NCBI RefSeq assembly: GCF_002754375.1 | Contig: NZ_PEFF01000001.1 | Coordinates: forward strand, 744,001-808,000 | Length of the DNA stretch: 64,000 nt | Source of the DNA: Variovorax sp. 54 | GTDB lineage: Bacteria > Pseudomonadota > Gammaproteobacteria > Burkholderiales > Burkholderiaceae_C | Reading direction: 5' to 3' | The notes under the pieces: generated by a model | The model's database searches: none | What the model saw: only the letters and a program-made list of their open reading frames with translations | What the model was told of the DNA's origin: nothing | Translations under genes and position numbers: made by a program | Part shown: positions 43,635-52,702 of the stretch, in pieces | How positions within the stretch are numbered: position 1 is the stretch's first letter | Layout: each line of letters opens with the position of its first letter

Positions 43635-44906
43635 TCACCTCACCAGGACCGGAACCAACGGGCCTGCCGATCCACCGGCCAGCCCGCCGGTGGTGCAGGG
43701 GCTGCCTGTGGCTCCCGCGTTGCTGAGGAATTCCAGCTGCGTGTCGGTCATCGGAATGCTCAGCGGCTGCAGCATCAGCATGCAGAGGTAGTCGATCACG
43801 CGGTTGCCGCCGTCGATGACCGGCACCGTGACGAAGCGGCGGTCCAGGCCGTACTGCATGTGGCCTCCGGCCACGTTGCCGGGATTGGCCAGCTTCTGGA
43901 AACTGTTGAGCGACAGCCCGGTGATCGACTCGCAGCTGTTCGCGCCCTTCACCTTGGTGCCGGTGTCGGCGCAGGAAGCAAAGGCGGCCCGCTTGGTCAC
44001 GAAGTTCTGGGCGGTCGGATCTGCGCCAGCACCTGGCGTGCCGGCATAGGCATTGAACTTCGCGGGCCAGTTGAGCGCGGTGTAGGCATAGCCGGTGTAG
44101 TCGGGCCTGTCCACGCTCGGATCGCCGCTGTTCTTGTAAATGCCGAAGCGATAGTTCCAGGTGTCGGCCACCGAGGTCTGCACGCCGGGGGTGCCGATCG
44201 TGTCGCCCACCTTGGCGCCACAGCGGCCGTTGAGTTCGGCTTCGGTTTCCGAGGCGCTGTTGCTGCCGTCGAGGTTGGCCCAGCCGATCTGGCCGCCCGT
44301 GGCAGCGTTCTGCGCCATGATCAGTGTCACCCATTCGCCGACGACAAAGCCGTAGTTCGGCGCCGTGTTGCCCGGCTTCGGCTTCGCTGCGACCGGAATG
44401 GGGCATGCAGTCTGTGCGCTCGCGCGGGTGGCGACCGCGCTCGCCGCCACGCTGCGTGTCGCGGGGTTGCCGGCGGTATCGCCCGAGAAGGCGCCGATGG
44501 CCTGCATCAGCCACATTCTGATGTTGGGCTGGCTGTGCACGCATTGCGCGTAGACGGCCGCGGTGGGAACGCTCGTGGGCGCATAGGAAGCGTCGCGGAA
44601 CGTGATTTCAGTGGCCACGATCTGGCCTTGCCCGCCCCAGGTGGCCGACTGCATGTTCACCCGGTTCGCGTTGCCGGCCGTCTGGCCGGCGCTCATGCCC
44701 CGCGTGATCGCCGAGCTCGATTTATCGAGCTCGCGCGCCGCAGCCAGCGCGCAACTGTCGACCGCCGTCTGCAGCTCGGTCCTGACGATGAACAAATGGC
44801 CGAAATCGAGCGCAATGCCCATGAAGCCGAGCAGGAACAGCAGGAGCAGCGCGGCCGTGATGATCATCGCGCCACGCTGGCGGCGGGGGGAGCGGCGGGC
44901 TTTCAT
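43635..44906 (-). CDS. tadG: TadG-like pilus-assembly protein
   Basis: 423 residues. The N-terminal Tad motif RQRGAMIITAALLLLFLLGF followed by MGIALDFGHLFIVRTELQTA then VDSCALAAARELD is the TadG_N signature. The C-terminal part is a Gly/Ala-rich periplasmic domain with several Cys residues (ASCADTGTKVKGANSCES). No von Willebrand MIDAS is visible, so this is a short TadG. Confidence 0.85.
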   Translation of the reverse strand: MKARRSPRRQRGAMIITAALLLLFLLGFMGIALDFGHLFIVRTELQTAVDSCALAAARELDKSSSAITRGMSAGQTAGNANRVNMQSATWGGQGQIVATEITFRDASYAPTSVPTAAVYAQCVHSQPNIRMWLMQAIGAFSGDTAGNPATRSVAASAVATRASAQTACPIPVAAKPKPGNTAPNYGFVVGEWVTLIMAQNAATGGQIGWANLDGSNSASETEAELNGRCGAKVGDTIGTPGVQTSVADTWNYRFGIYKNSGDPSVDRPDYTGYAYTALNWPAKFNAYAGTPGAGADPTAQNFVTKRAAFASCADTGTKVKGANSCESITGLSLNSFQKLANPGNVAGGHMQYGLDRRFVTVPVIDGGNRVIDYLCMLMLQPLSIPMTDTQLEFLSNAGATGSPCTTGGLAGGSAGPLVPVLVR

Positions 44907-44951
44907 GATCGATCCTCGGTCTGGACGATGAAAAAGAAGATGCCCGGCGCG

Positions 44952-45128
44952 TCACGCGCAACCGTTCCCGGCCAGGCAATCGGCCACGCGGGTGAGCACG
45001 GCGTCGATGCTCGCCGAGATCGTCCCCGGTTGCAGCGCGATCACCAGCGCAATGGAAATGACGGCAATGATCAAGGCGTACTCGACCACCTGGGCGCCGT
45101 CCTCGTCTGCCAGCAATGTCTTGAACAT
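44952..45128 (-). CDS. flp: Flp-family major pilin subunit, copy 1
   Basis: 58 residues: MFKTLLADEDGAQVVEYALI followed by IAVISIALVIALQPG. The Flp signature (G-A-Q-V-V-E-Y-A) with Gly/Ala processing site and Glu at +5 is complete. The frame upstream to 45173 is not family-like; the ATG at 45128 is the start. Structural pilin, cleaved by TadV. Confidence 0.93.
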   Translation of the reverse strand: MFKTLLADEDGAQVVEYALIIAVISIALVIALQPGTISASIDAVLTRVADCLAGNGCA

Positions 45129-45233
45129 GGTGATGACCCCGTTTCGTTGTGTTGGAAGGTCTCGCAAAGGCATAGGGAACTGCGGAAGGAGGCGAGCCTC
45201 GAGGAAAAGCCCGCCTCCTCCGCAACACGCGCC

Positions 45234-45443
45234 TCAGGGGCAGCTGGTCCCGCTCAGGCAGTTGGTCACGTGCGTGATGAAGGTGGAGAACCCACCGCCG
45301 TTGGCCGTGAGGGCCTTCAGGGCAACGACCAGTGCAATCGAGACGACCGCGATGATCAGCGCGTACTCGACGACCTGAGCACCTTCTTCGTCGCGCAGCA
45401 ATCCGCTCGCGGATTGACCGATGGTCTGGAAAAACTTGTTCAT
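45234..45443 (-). CDS. flp: Flp-family pilin subunit, copy 2
   Basis: 69 residues: N-terminal MNKFFQTIGQSASGLLRDEE then GAQVVEYALIIAVVSIALVV, again a complete Flp motif, and a C-terminal Cys pair (CLSGTSC). It is encoded about 100 bases from flp copy 1, an evident tandem duplicate. Which one is the major subunit cannot be told from sequence. Confidence 0.92.
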   Translation of the reverse strand: MNKFFQTIGQSASGLLRDEEGAQVVEYALIIAVVSIALVVALKALTANGGGFSTFITHVTNCLSGTSCP

Positions 45444-45577
45444 GGCTCTTTCCTTTCAAGGTATGGACTACAGAAAATCAGGTTGAAAAAACAAGGGGGT
45501 CGAATGTCATGCGTGTCGTGGCGTTCTCCTTTCCATGCGGAAGTTGGTGCGGAACGGGTCCGCAGGATTGCGGTCTT

Positions 45578-45871
45578 TCATTTCCCCGAGCCGCCGCTCT
45601 GGCTACCGATGCCGCCTCCGATGTTGATGACGTTGACCACCGGCGGCGGCGTCTTGTAGGACTCCTGGTACTGCACCATCGCCTCGCGCGATGCGCGGCC
45701 GTCCATGCCTGTGACCGGGTCGCCGTTCTTGCCGGCGTTCGGGTTCAGCGTCATCTTCTTCTTGGCGTCCCGCACCGCGTCGCCGAAGCGCGCGTCATAG
45801 TTGGGCGTGACGCTCGAGCAGCCGGTCGCCAGAAGGCATGCAAGCGCAAGGGTGGTGGATCTGATGAACAT
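45578..45871 (-). CDS. Small Tad-associated lipoprotein
   Basis: 97 residues, lipobox LLATGC after a short signal (MFIRSTTLALACLLATGC), then a Gly/Asn/Lys-rich mature part (KKKMTLNPNAGKNGDPVTGM; VVNVINIGGGIGSQ). It sits between the secretin and pilin genes, where lipoproteins such as RcpB or TadD-like pilotins lie in Tad loci; it resembles the DFGDAVRDA/NP-type lipoproteins seen beside CpaC. Role in secretin assembly is inferred. Confidence 0.7.
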   Translation of the reverse strand: MFIRSTTLALACLLATGCSSVTPNYDARFGDAVRDAKKKMTLNPNAGKNGDPVTGMDGRASREAMVQYQESYKTPPPVVNVINIGGGIGSQSGGSGK

Positions 45872-45883
45872 GGCGTGTGCTCC

Positions 45884-47443
45884 TCACGGGGTTTCGCTGG
45901 CCGGGGCGGCCGGGGCCGGGGTGCTGCTTTCGAGGGCCCCGTTGAGGTAGACCTCGGCGCGGCTGGGCAGGACGTGGTTGTCGGTCGGCACGCGCGGCGA
46001 CTGGGCCAGCGGACGCACCAGGCGCGGCGTGATGACGAACATCAGCTCGGTCTGCTCGTTCTGGAACTCGGTGCTGCGGAACAGCGCGCCCATCACCGGC
46101 ACTTCGCCGAGCCCCGGGAAACGCTTGATCGCCTCCGTCGCGTTGCTCTTGATGAGCCCTGCGATGACAAAGCTCTGGCCGTCGTTGAGCTGCACCGTGG
46201 TGTCGGCACGCCGCACCGTGAGCGACGGCAGCACGGACGTCACGCCCCCGACCGTGGTGAAGGGCGAGCCGGTCTGCGACAGGTCCGACACCTCCGACAC
46301 CATCTTGAGGTTGATGCGGTCGCCGTTGAGCACGGTCGGCATGAACTTCACGCCGATGCCGAACTCCTTCTCTTCCAGCGTGATGGTGCTTCCGTTGGTG
46401 CCGCCACCGGTTTGCGCCACTGGAATGAAGATCTTGCCGCCCGACAGGAAGCTGGCCTGCTGGCCGCTGATGGCCATGATGTTGGGCTCTGCAAGAACGC
46501 GCACCAGCCCGTCGTCCTTCTGGCCGTCGATGGTCACGGCGGTGCGGCCGATGCGCAGCGCCTGGACCAGCCCGCCGCCCGCGCTCAGGAAGTTGGAGAT
46601 GAGCGAGTAGTTGTTCGCCCCCCCGCCACCCGTGCGCGCCAGGCCGACGCGTGCGCCCAGCCGGTCGAGCAGGGTCTTGCTGACCTCGGCGATCTTCACT
46701 TCGAGCATCACCTGCTGGGACGTTCCGACGCGCAGCAGGTTCACCACCTTCTTGCCTTCGGCGCCGTAGGCCGAGGCCAGGTTCATCACGTCGTCGAGCT
46801 TCAGCGCGTCGCTGACTTCGCCGGTGAGCACGATGGATCGTTCGGCGCTGCGCACGCGGATGCCGCGCTCCTCGGGCATCAGCTCGGCCAGCTTGGCCTG
46901 CAGCGCCCCGGGATCGATGGTGACGATCACGTCCTTGATGTGGCAGGTGCCGTCGGCACTCTGGAGCACGACGTTCATCGAGCCGGCCTGCCGGCCGCGG
47001 AAGAACAGGTCGGTCGGGCTCAGCAGCGTGACCTCGATGTCGCCGACGCCGTCGGTGCGGGCCGCGGGTGGCGCCGCCACGGGCGCCGCACCCTGGGGGG
47101 CTGCCGCCGGCGCGGGCGCCTGGCTCTGGGGCTGCGGCTGGCCGCTGACCACGATGCGCACCGCGCGCGCCTTCAACGGAATGACCACCGACTTGCCGAG
47201 CACGGCATAGGTCGGCTCGTCGTCCGGAATGATGGCGGTGCAACGCCGGCTGCCGGATGCATTGCCGCTGGCCGCGGCCGCGGGTCGCGCCGCAGCGGGC
47301 GCGGCGGCGGCAGCGGCAGTGGCGGCGGGCATGGCGGCCGTGACCGGGGCGGTTGCCACGACCTCCGCGGCCATGGCGGGGGCCGCCACTGTCGCGAGGG
47401 TCGCCAGCAGACGGGCGATGGTGGTGGTGGTGAGTGGGCGCAC
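45884..47443 (-). CDS. rcpA: RcpA/CpaC: Tad outer-membrane secretin
   Basis: About 519 residues with a signal peptide (VRPLTTTTIARLLATLATVA then APAMA), an Ala/Pro-rich linker, a pilus/BON-like domain (SIVLTGEVSDALKLDDVMNL) and a secretin domain (QQVMLEVKIAEVSKTLLDRL, ISGQQASFLSGGKIFIPVAQ, ATEAIKRFPGLGEVPVMGAL, TELMFVITPRLVRPL). The GTG at 47443 is chosen for its aggagg ribosome-binding sequence. Forms the outer-membrane pore for the Flp pilus. Confidence 0.93.
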   Translation of the reverse strand: MRPLTTTTIARLLATLATVAAPAMAAEVVATAPVTAAMPAATAAAAAAPAAARPAAAASGNASGSRRCTAIIPDDEPTYAVLGKSVVIPLKARAVRIVVSGQPQPQSQAPAPAAAPQGAAPVAAPPAARTDGVGDIEVTLLSPTDLFFRGRQAGSMNVVLQSADGTCHIKDVIVTIDPGALQAKLAELMPEERGIRVRSAERSIVLTGEVSDALKLDDVMNLASAYGAEGKKVVNLLRVGTSQQVMLEVKIAEVSKTLLDRLGARVGLARTGGGGANNYSLISNFLSAGGGLVQALRIGRTAVTIDGQKDDGLVRVLAEPNIMAISGQQASFLSGGKIFIPVAQTGGGTNGSTITLEEKEFGIGVKFMPTVLNGDRINLKMVSEVSDLSQTGSPFTTVGGVTSVLPSLTVRRADTTVQLNDGQSFVIAGLIKSNATEAIKRFPGLGEVPVMGALFRSTEFQNEQTELMFVITPRLVRPLAQSPRVPTDNHVLPSRAEVYLNGALESSTPAPAAPASETP

Positions 47444-47466
47444 TTGGTGTTCCTCCTGACGGACGA

Positions 47467-48303
47467 TCAGAAACAGGTGACCGAACGGGAGGCGCTCTGG
47501 ATCACCTCCACGCATTCGGAAGACCGCTGGGCGGCGGGCGCCGCACGCTGCATACGCGGGCGGACCGGTGCCGCGGTCGAGACCGGCACGATGTCCTTCT
47601 TATCGCCGAACAACTGCCCCTTGGTGATGCCCAGGGTGGCCACGGTGGTCTTGTCCATCTGGTTGCGAAGCACCAGCGACAGGGTGCCCACGCTGCGTGC
47701 CAGGTCGAGCTTCTCGGAGTCTTCGAGCGAGAGCTCGAGCGTCACAGCGCTCACGACCTTCGGCTTGGTATCGTCGCGGTTGGCCTCCTGGGCCACGGCC
47801 AGCACCAGCACTTTCTCGAGCACGGTCTTGCTGATCTGCAGCGCGTCTTCGCCGCGTCCCTTGTCCTGCTGGGCGTTGACCATCACGTCGACGTAGTTGC
47901 CCGGCAGCGCGAAGCCGGCGACGCCGACGACGTCGTTGACGCGCACCGTCATGGCCCGCTTGCCGCTGGCGATCACCGCCGACAGCCCGCCCTGCGTGCC
48001 CACCGGCGCCAGCTTGCCCTCCATGAGCGCTTCGCCGCGCAGCACGCCGACCTTCACCACGCGGTCGTTCAGCGCCTTGATGTCGCTGAAAGCGCCGTTC
48101 GGTATCGAGCCGCTGGGCCAGTCGACCGTGGACAGCATCTGCGCGTTGACGCGGCTGCCCAGGTCGATGTCGACGGCGGCCACCACGACCTTGTTGGACG
48201 CGATGCCGCTTTGCCGGGAGATCCAGCCGGTCGCGTAAACCGCGGCCGCCAGCCCGAACAGCAGGGCCAGAAAGATCAGCCCGATCGCCTTGATGTTCTT
48301 CAT
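47467..48303 (-). CDS. cpaB: RcpC/CpaB: Tad pilus assembly protein
   Basis: 278 residues: N-terminal membrane helix (MKNIKAIGLIFLALLFGLAA), a SAF domain (KVVVAAVDIDLGSRVNAQML, LNDRVVKVGVLRGEALMEGK) and a C-terminal Rcp/CpaB domain (MTVRVNDVVGVAGFALPGNY, VDVMVNA). The C-terminus has two Cys. Periplasmic partner of the secretin. Confidence 0.92.
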   Translation of the reverse strand: MKNIKAIGLIFLALLFGLAAAVYATGWISRQSGIASNKVVVAAVDIDLGSRVNAQMLSTVDWPSGSIPNGAFSDIKALNDRVVKVGVLRGEALMEGKLAPVGTQGGLSAVIASGKRAMTVRVNDVVGVAGFALPGNYVDVMVNAQQDKGRGEDALQISKTVLEKVLVLAVAQEANRDDTKPKVVSAVTLELSLEDSEKLDLARSVGTLSLVLRNQMDKTTVATLGITKGQLFGDKKDIVPVSTAAPVRPRMQRAAPAAQRSSECVEVIQSASRSVTCF

Positions 48304-48336
48304 ACGAACCTCCGCCAGGGGTGAAACATGTAGGAG

Positions 48337-48921
48337 CTAGACAAAGCCCAGCTGGTGCGCCAGCACTTGGACCACCGTGCCCGCCGCAATGCACAGGCCA
48401 TAGGGCAACTTGCCCACGGACTGGCCCGCCTGCAGGCGCCCGTCGGGCCGCACGCCCACGATGCTGGAAATGAACATGCCCTGCGCCGCGGTCTTGACGT
48501 TGCCGAGCATGTGGACCAGGCGGCGGCGATGGATCGCGAAGGCCAGCGCCGCGACACCGCCCGCAATGAAAGTGAAGAGCACGGCCATCAGCGTCTGCTG
48601 GGGCCCGAGGAAGGCCCCGGTCATCGCCATCAGCTTGACGTCGCCCGCACCCATGATCCCCAGCGCATAGAACGGCAGCATCGCGGCGAAGCCCACGCCC
48701 AGGCCACCGAAGGCGGCGAGTGCACCGGATGACGGCGTGCGTGCCGCCATCGTCCCGTAGATGAGGGCGAAGAACGCGCCACCGAAAGTCAGCCAGTTGG
48801 GAATGCGGTAGGAGCGCCAGTCGCTGACAGCCGCCACGCCGAGCAGCGCGAAGAGCGCCAGCATGCGCACGTCGGTCGCCAGCATCGCGAGCAGTTCCAG
48901 GACAGCGTTGAATTCCTGCAT
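48337..48921 (-). CDS. tadV: TadV/CpaA: prepilin peptidase
   Basis: 194 residues, mostly hydrophobic. The two active-site aspartates of type IV prepilin peptidases are visible in AAVSDWRSYRIPNWLTF and in GIMGAGDVKLMAMTG (GxGD). It lies 16 bases after the small pilin-like gene upstream. It is the enzyme that cleaves the Flp and TadE/F/G-type leader peptides in the inner membrane. Confidence 0.92.
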   Translation of the reverse strand: MQEFNAVLELLAMLATDVRMLALFALLGVAAVSDWRSYRIPNWLTFGGAFFALIYGTMAARTPSSGALAAFGGLGVGFAAMLPFYALGIMGAGDVKLMAMTGAFLGPQQTLMAVLFTFIAGGVAALAFAIHRRRLVHMLGNVKTAAQGMFISSIVGVRPDGRLQAGQSVGKLPYGLCIAAGTVVQVLAHQLGFV

Positions 48922-48937
48922 GGCGGGCTCCCCGTGT

Positions 48938-49084
48938 TCAGGCGCTGCGCCGCAGGGCGAGCAGCAGCAGAAGCACCACGACCATCACCAGCGCACCGAT
49001 CAGCGCGAACTCCATGAACGACATGCCGGCGTCTTCGCGCAGCAGGCTCAGGGCGGTTCTGGGCAGAACTTCGAGCGGTTCCAT
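48938..49084 (-). CDS. Short class IVb pilin-like protein at the head of the Tad operon
   Basis: A 48-residue frame, MEPLEVLPRTALSLLREDAG then MSFMEFALIGALVMVVVLLL and ALRRSA. Like Flp it has a Gly before the hydrophobic helix and Glu at +5 (G/MSFMEFALIG), so it resembles a processed TadV substrate. Shorter than the two other Flp genes and its post-helix tail is only a few residues. A gggga run lies just upstream of its ATG. First gene of the operon; its small size makes it easy to miss. Confidence 0.75.
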   Translation of the reverse strand: MEPLEVLPRTALSLLREDAGMSFMEFALIGALVMVVVLLLLLALRRSA

Positions 49085-49223
49085 GCGGCTTCCCCGGTGG
49101 CGGTGACCGGCCGAAACCGCTGGCCTTCCCGGCGTGGGAAGAAGCGTTCGGCATGGGGATGACTGTAGGAATCGGGCCGCTTTCGCGCATGAGCGGAGCG
49201 CCCTTTTCTGGGGGGGTCAGGCG

Positions 49224-49241
49224 CCCCGCGGTGGCGCGGGG
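49224..49241 (-). terminator. GC-rich hairpin between CaiB stop and Tad operon
   Basis: The sequence ccccgcg-gtgg-cgcgggg forms a seven-pair hairpin in the 256-base gap between the CoA-transferase gene end (49341) and the first Tad gene start. No U-run follows, so it is a poor intrinsic terminator, but it is the only candidate. The remaining gap should contain the Tad promoter. Confidence 0.3.
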
Positions 49242-49340
49242 GCGGGCATGACAAAAGGCCTGCCCAACGTGGTGCAGATGCGAACGGTTCTCCGCATCCG
49301 GCCGCGCGGTCGCGGGCGTCGCCGCGACCGCAGACGCTCT

Positions 49341-50558
49341 TCAGATCACCTGCGCTTCACGCAGTGCTTCGAGCTGCGCCTCGCCCAGGCCCAGCTCGCC
49401 ATACACCTCGACGTTGTGCTGCCCCGTGCGCGGCCCGGTGCCAGCCGGTCGCACGCCTTCGCGCCCCACGAAGCGCGGCACCGCCGCCGGTGCAGGCACC
49501 GTGCCGAACTGCTCGTCGGGCACGTCGATGAAGGCGCCGCGTGCCTGCATGTGCGGGTCGGCCTGCAGGTCGGCAATCGAATACACCTTGCTGTAGGGCA
49601 CGTCTTCGCGGTCCAGCCGCACGGCCAGTTCCGCGAACGGGAGGCTGCTGCACCAGTCGGCAATGATGCGGTCGAGCGCTTCGAGGTGACGGATGCGCGC
49701 GGCGTTGTCGGCAAAGCGAACGTCGGTGAGCAGGTCTTCGCGATCGATCGCGCGGCAGATGCGCGCGAAGATCGGCCCGCCCGTGCCCACCAGCGTGAAC
49801 CACACGCCGTCGAGCGCGCGGAACACATTGGAAGGCGCGGTGTAGGTGGCGCGCGAGCCGGTGCGCTCGCGCACCACGCCGCCGATGCGGTGCTCGGCCG
49901 CCAGCGGATCGAGCAGGCGCGACATCGCCTCCGTGGCCGACAAGTCGATCTCGGCGCCCCGCTGCTGATCGCGCGGCAATGCGTTGCGCTCGGCCAGCGC
50001 GGTGCTGATGGCGAAGGCGCCGAACAACCCAGCCACCACATCGCCCAGCGGGTAGTTCATGTGCTGCGGCGGGCCGCCGGGTTCGCCGGTCAGGTGCGTG
50101 AAGCCGCTCATCGCTTCGAAGATGCGGGCAAAGCCCGGCCGGCGCGCATAGGGGCCGGTCTGGCCGAAGCCCGTGAGGCGCAGCACGATGAGGCGCGGGT
50201 TGGCCGCATGCAGCGTGGCGATGTCCAGGCCCCAGCCGTCGAGCGTGCCGGTGCGGAAGTTTTCCACCAGCACATCGAAGCCGGCGATGAGCTGCAGGAA
50301 CAGCGCGCGGCCCTCGGGCTTGCGCACGTCCAGCGAGATGCCCTTCTTGCCGCGGTTGGCGGTCTTCCAGAACAGCGGATGGCCTTCGTGCACCGGCGTC
50401 AGCCCGCGCAGCGGATCGCCGCCGCCCGGCAGTTCGAGCTTGACGACGTCGGCGCCCATGTCGCCGCACAGCGTGGCCGAGAACGGCGCCGCGAGCACGG
50501 TCGCCATGTCGAGGATGCGCACCCCATGCAGGGGGGCGTGGTCGGCAGGCTGGCCCAT
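49341..50558 (-). CDS. CaiB/BaiF-family CoA-transferase
   Basis: 405 residues of class III CoA-transferase: GVRILDMATVLAAPFSATLC then GDMGADVVKLELPGGGDPLR near the N-terminus (Asp of LGADVIKVE pattern preserved), LRLTGFGQTGPYARRPGFA, YTAPSNVFRALDGVWFTLVG later. Moves CoA between acyl-CoA and a carboxylic acid. Its ATG overlaps the TGA of the Bug receptor gene (TGATG). It is the distal gene of the catabolic operon. Confidence 0.92.
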   Translation of the reverse strand: MGQPADHAPLHGVRILDMATVLAAPFSATLCGDMGADVVKLELPGGGDPLRGLTPVHEGHPLFWKTANRGKKGISLDVRKPEGRALFLQLIAGFDVLVENFRTGTLDGWGLDIATLHAANPRLIVLRLTGFGQTGPYARRPGFARIFEAMSGFTHLTGEPGGPPQHMNYPLGDVVAGLFGAFAISTALAERNALPRDQQRGAEIDLSATEAMSRLLDPLAAEHRIGGVVRERTGSRATYTAPSNVFRALDGVWFTLVGTGGPIFARICRAIDREDLLTDVRFADNAARIRHLEALDRIIADWCSSLPFAELAVRLDREDVPYSKVYSIADLQADPHMQARGAFIDVPDEQFGTVPAPAAVPRFVGREGVRPAGTGPRTGQHNVEVYGELGLGEAQLEALREAQVI

Positions 50559-51526
50559 CAGTTGCCCTTCAGGTCGACGCGCTTGAGCACGGGGTCCCAT
50601 AACTTGCGATCGGCGGCGATGCGTTGGCCGTAGGCGGGCAGCGACGGATCGAGCGCGGCCGCGCCCAGCTTGGCCAACTTGTCCTTCACCGCCGGCAAGG
50701 CCTTGGCCAGCGCTGCGCGCAGCGGACGCATCACCGCATCGGGCGTGCCCTTGGGCGCAACGATGCCCACCCACAGGCCACTGTCGAAGCCCTGCAGGCC
50801 CAGCTCGGAGAAGGTGGGCACGTCGGGCGCCGAAGGCGAGCGCGTGCGGCCGGTCTGCGCCAGGATGCGGATCTGCCCGCTGCTCATGTAGGGCAGCGTG
50901 CCGCCGAGGTTGTTGCACATCACCGGGATGTGGCCGGCGATCAGGTCGTTCACCGCCGGCGCGTTCCCCTTGTAGGGCACGTGCTGCATCTTGATGCCGG
51001 CCTGGTGGTTGATCATTTCGCACACCAGGTGCGACGGCGTGCTCGGGCCCGCCGAGCCGAAGGCGAGTTGGCCCGGCTTGGCCTTGTCGGCGGCGATGAG
51101 CTCGGGCAGCTTCTGGTACGGCGTCTTCGCGTTGACCGCGATCACGTTGGGCAGGTCGGCCACCAGGCCCACGGGCACGAAGTCGTCCACCGGGTTCCAG
51201 TTGAGCCCCTTGTGCACGTAGGGCAGGAAGATGTTGGTCAGGCCCGCCATGAGCAGCGTGTAGCCGTCGGGCGCGGACTTGGCCACTTGCTCCGAGCCGA
51301 TGAGGCTGCCGGCGCCGGGCTTGTTCTCCACGATGACCGGCTGGCCCAGCGCATGGCCCAGTTCCAGCGCCACCTCGCGCGCCACCAGGTCGGTGCTGCC
51401 GCCGGCGGGGAAAGGCACCACCAGCTTCACGGGGCGGTCGGGGAAAGCAGCCACGGCCAGCGAGCCGGCCAGGCTGAGCGCAAGGCCTGCGGCCAGGTGC
51501 GAAAGTGTCTTGGTCAAGGACGTCAT
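50558..51526 (-). CDS. Bug-type (TctC) tripartite tricarboxylate transporter receptor
   Basis: 322 residues: signal peptide ([20 protein letters not shown]), then [40 protein letters not shown] and [20 protein letters not shown], all typical of Bug periplasmic binding proteins. Together with the CaiB gene it suggests uptake of a carboxylate that is activated inside. The TctA/B membrane genes are not in this operon. Confidence 0.92.
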   Translation of the reverse strand: MTSLTKTLSHLAAGLALSLAGSLAVAAFPDRPVKLVVPFPAGGSTDLVAREVALELGHALGQPVIVENKPGAGSLIGSEQVAKSAPDGYTLLMAGLTNIFLPYVHKGLNWNPVDDFVPVGLVADLPNVIAVNAKTPYQKLPELIAADKAKPGQLAFGSAGPSTPSHLVCEMINHQAGIKMQHVPYKGNAPAVNDLIAGHIPVMCNNLGGTLPYMSSGQIRILAQTGRTRSPSAPDVPTFSELGLQGFDSGLWVGIVAPKGTPDAVMRPLRAALAKALPAVKDKLAKLGAAALDPSLPAYGQRIAADRKLWDPVLKRVDLKGN

Positions 51527-51562
51527 CGTCAGTCTCCAGTTTCTGTGTGTGTGTTCAGCGTG

Positions 51563-52702
51563 TCAGTGAGTGAGGAAGCGGCGGCCGAGCGTGGCGCGGT
51601 GCAGCTCGGAAGCGCCGTCGTAGATGCGGAACGGCCGCAGCTCGCGCACGATGAGGGCGATGGGCGCGTCTTCGGACATGCCCAGTGCACCGCACATTTG
51701 CGCCGCGCGGTCGGCCACGCGGTTCAGGGCTTCGGACACGAAGACCTTCGTCATCGCCGACTCGGTCTTCACCGACGAGCCCTCGTCCATGCGGCGCGCG
51801 CAGTCCAGGCTCATGAGGCGGCTGGCATGCAGGTCGATGTGGCAGTCGGCCACCATCGCCTGGATCTGCTGCAGATCGGCCAGCCGATCGCCGAAGGACG
51901 TGCGCTCGCACACGTAGGCCTGCGCGATCTCGAGCGCGCGCCGCGCACGGCCCATGAGCCGCAGGCAGTGCGACAGGCGCGCAGGCTCCAGCCGCTGCTG
52001 CGCCTCGGCGAAGCCCGAGCCCACCTCGCCGAGCACCGCGTCGCCACTCACTCGGCAGGCCGTGAAACGCAGCTCGCCGTGACCGCCGACGGCGAACGGG
52101 TCGATGGCCTTGATGGCGCGCACCAGCGCAAGGCCCGGGTTGTCCATGTCGACGATGAACTGCGTGGAGCCCTCGTCCGTCTGCGCCAGCACGATGCAGA
52201 AGGCCGCGCCCACCGCGCCGGTGATGAACCACTTGTGGCCGTCGATGACCCACCCGTCACCCTCGCGCCGCGCGGTGGTGCGAAGCATCGACGGATCGGA
52301 GCCCGCGCCGGGGGCCGGTTCGGTCATCGCGAAGCAGGAGCGGATGCGGCCCTCGGCCAGCGGGCGCAGGTAGCGCTGTTGCTGCGCGGGCGTGCCCCGG
52401 CGCAGCAGGCTGATCATGTTGGGCTGGTCGGGCGCCGCGCAGTTCAACGCGGCCGGACCGAGGTAGCTGCGCCCGGCCTCCTCGAACACCGCCGCGCGCT
52501 CGACCCACGACAGGCCCAGCCCGCCCTCCTCCGCCGGCATCTGCGGCAGGTACAGCCCCAGCTCGCGCGCGACCGGGCGCAGCTGCGACAGCGCGGCGTC
52601 CAGCGCCAGCGGGTCGTGCACATGGGCGTTCGATTCGAGCGGAATGCAGTGCTGCTCGACGAAGTCGCGCACCCGTGCCGGAAGGTCGACGCGCACGTTC
52701 AT
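51563..52702 (-). CDS. Acyl-CoA dehydrogenase family protein
   Basis: 379 residues. FAD-binding and middle domains (FAMTEPAPGAGSDPSMLRTT, WVIDGHKWFITGA) and C-terminal helical domain (CERTSFGDRLADLQQIQAMV, FVSEALNRVADRAAQMCGAL, RIYDGASELHRATLGRRFLT). At the place of the catalytic Glu of the common YEGTSQI motif it has Asp (YDGAS), as in ACAD10/11-type enzymes. Its ATG overlaps the stop of the other dehydrogenase gene by 4 bases. Confidence 0.9.
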   Translation of the reverse strand: MNVRVDLPARVRDFVEQHCIPLESNAHVHDPLALDAALSQLRPVARELGLYLPQMPAEEGGLGLSWVERAAVFEEAGRSYLGPAALNCAAPDQPNMISLLRRGTPAQQQRYLRPLAEGRIRSCFAMTEPAPGAGSDPSMLRTTARREGDGWVIDGHKWFITGAVGAAFCIVLAQTDEGSTQFIVDMDNPGLALVRAIKAIDPFAVGGHGELRFTACRVSGDAVLGEVGSGFAEAQQRLEPARLSHCLRLMGRARRALEIAQAYVCERTSFGDRLADLQQIQAMVADCHIDLHASRLMSLDCARRMDEGSSVKTESAMTKVFVSEALNRVADRAAQMCGALGMSEDAPIALIVRELRPFRIYDGASELHRATLGRRFLTH

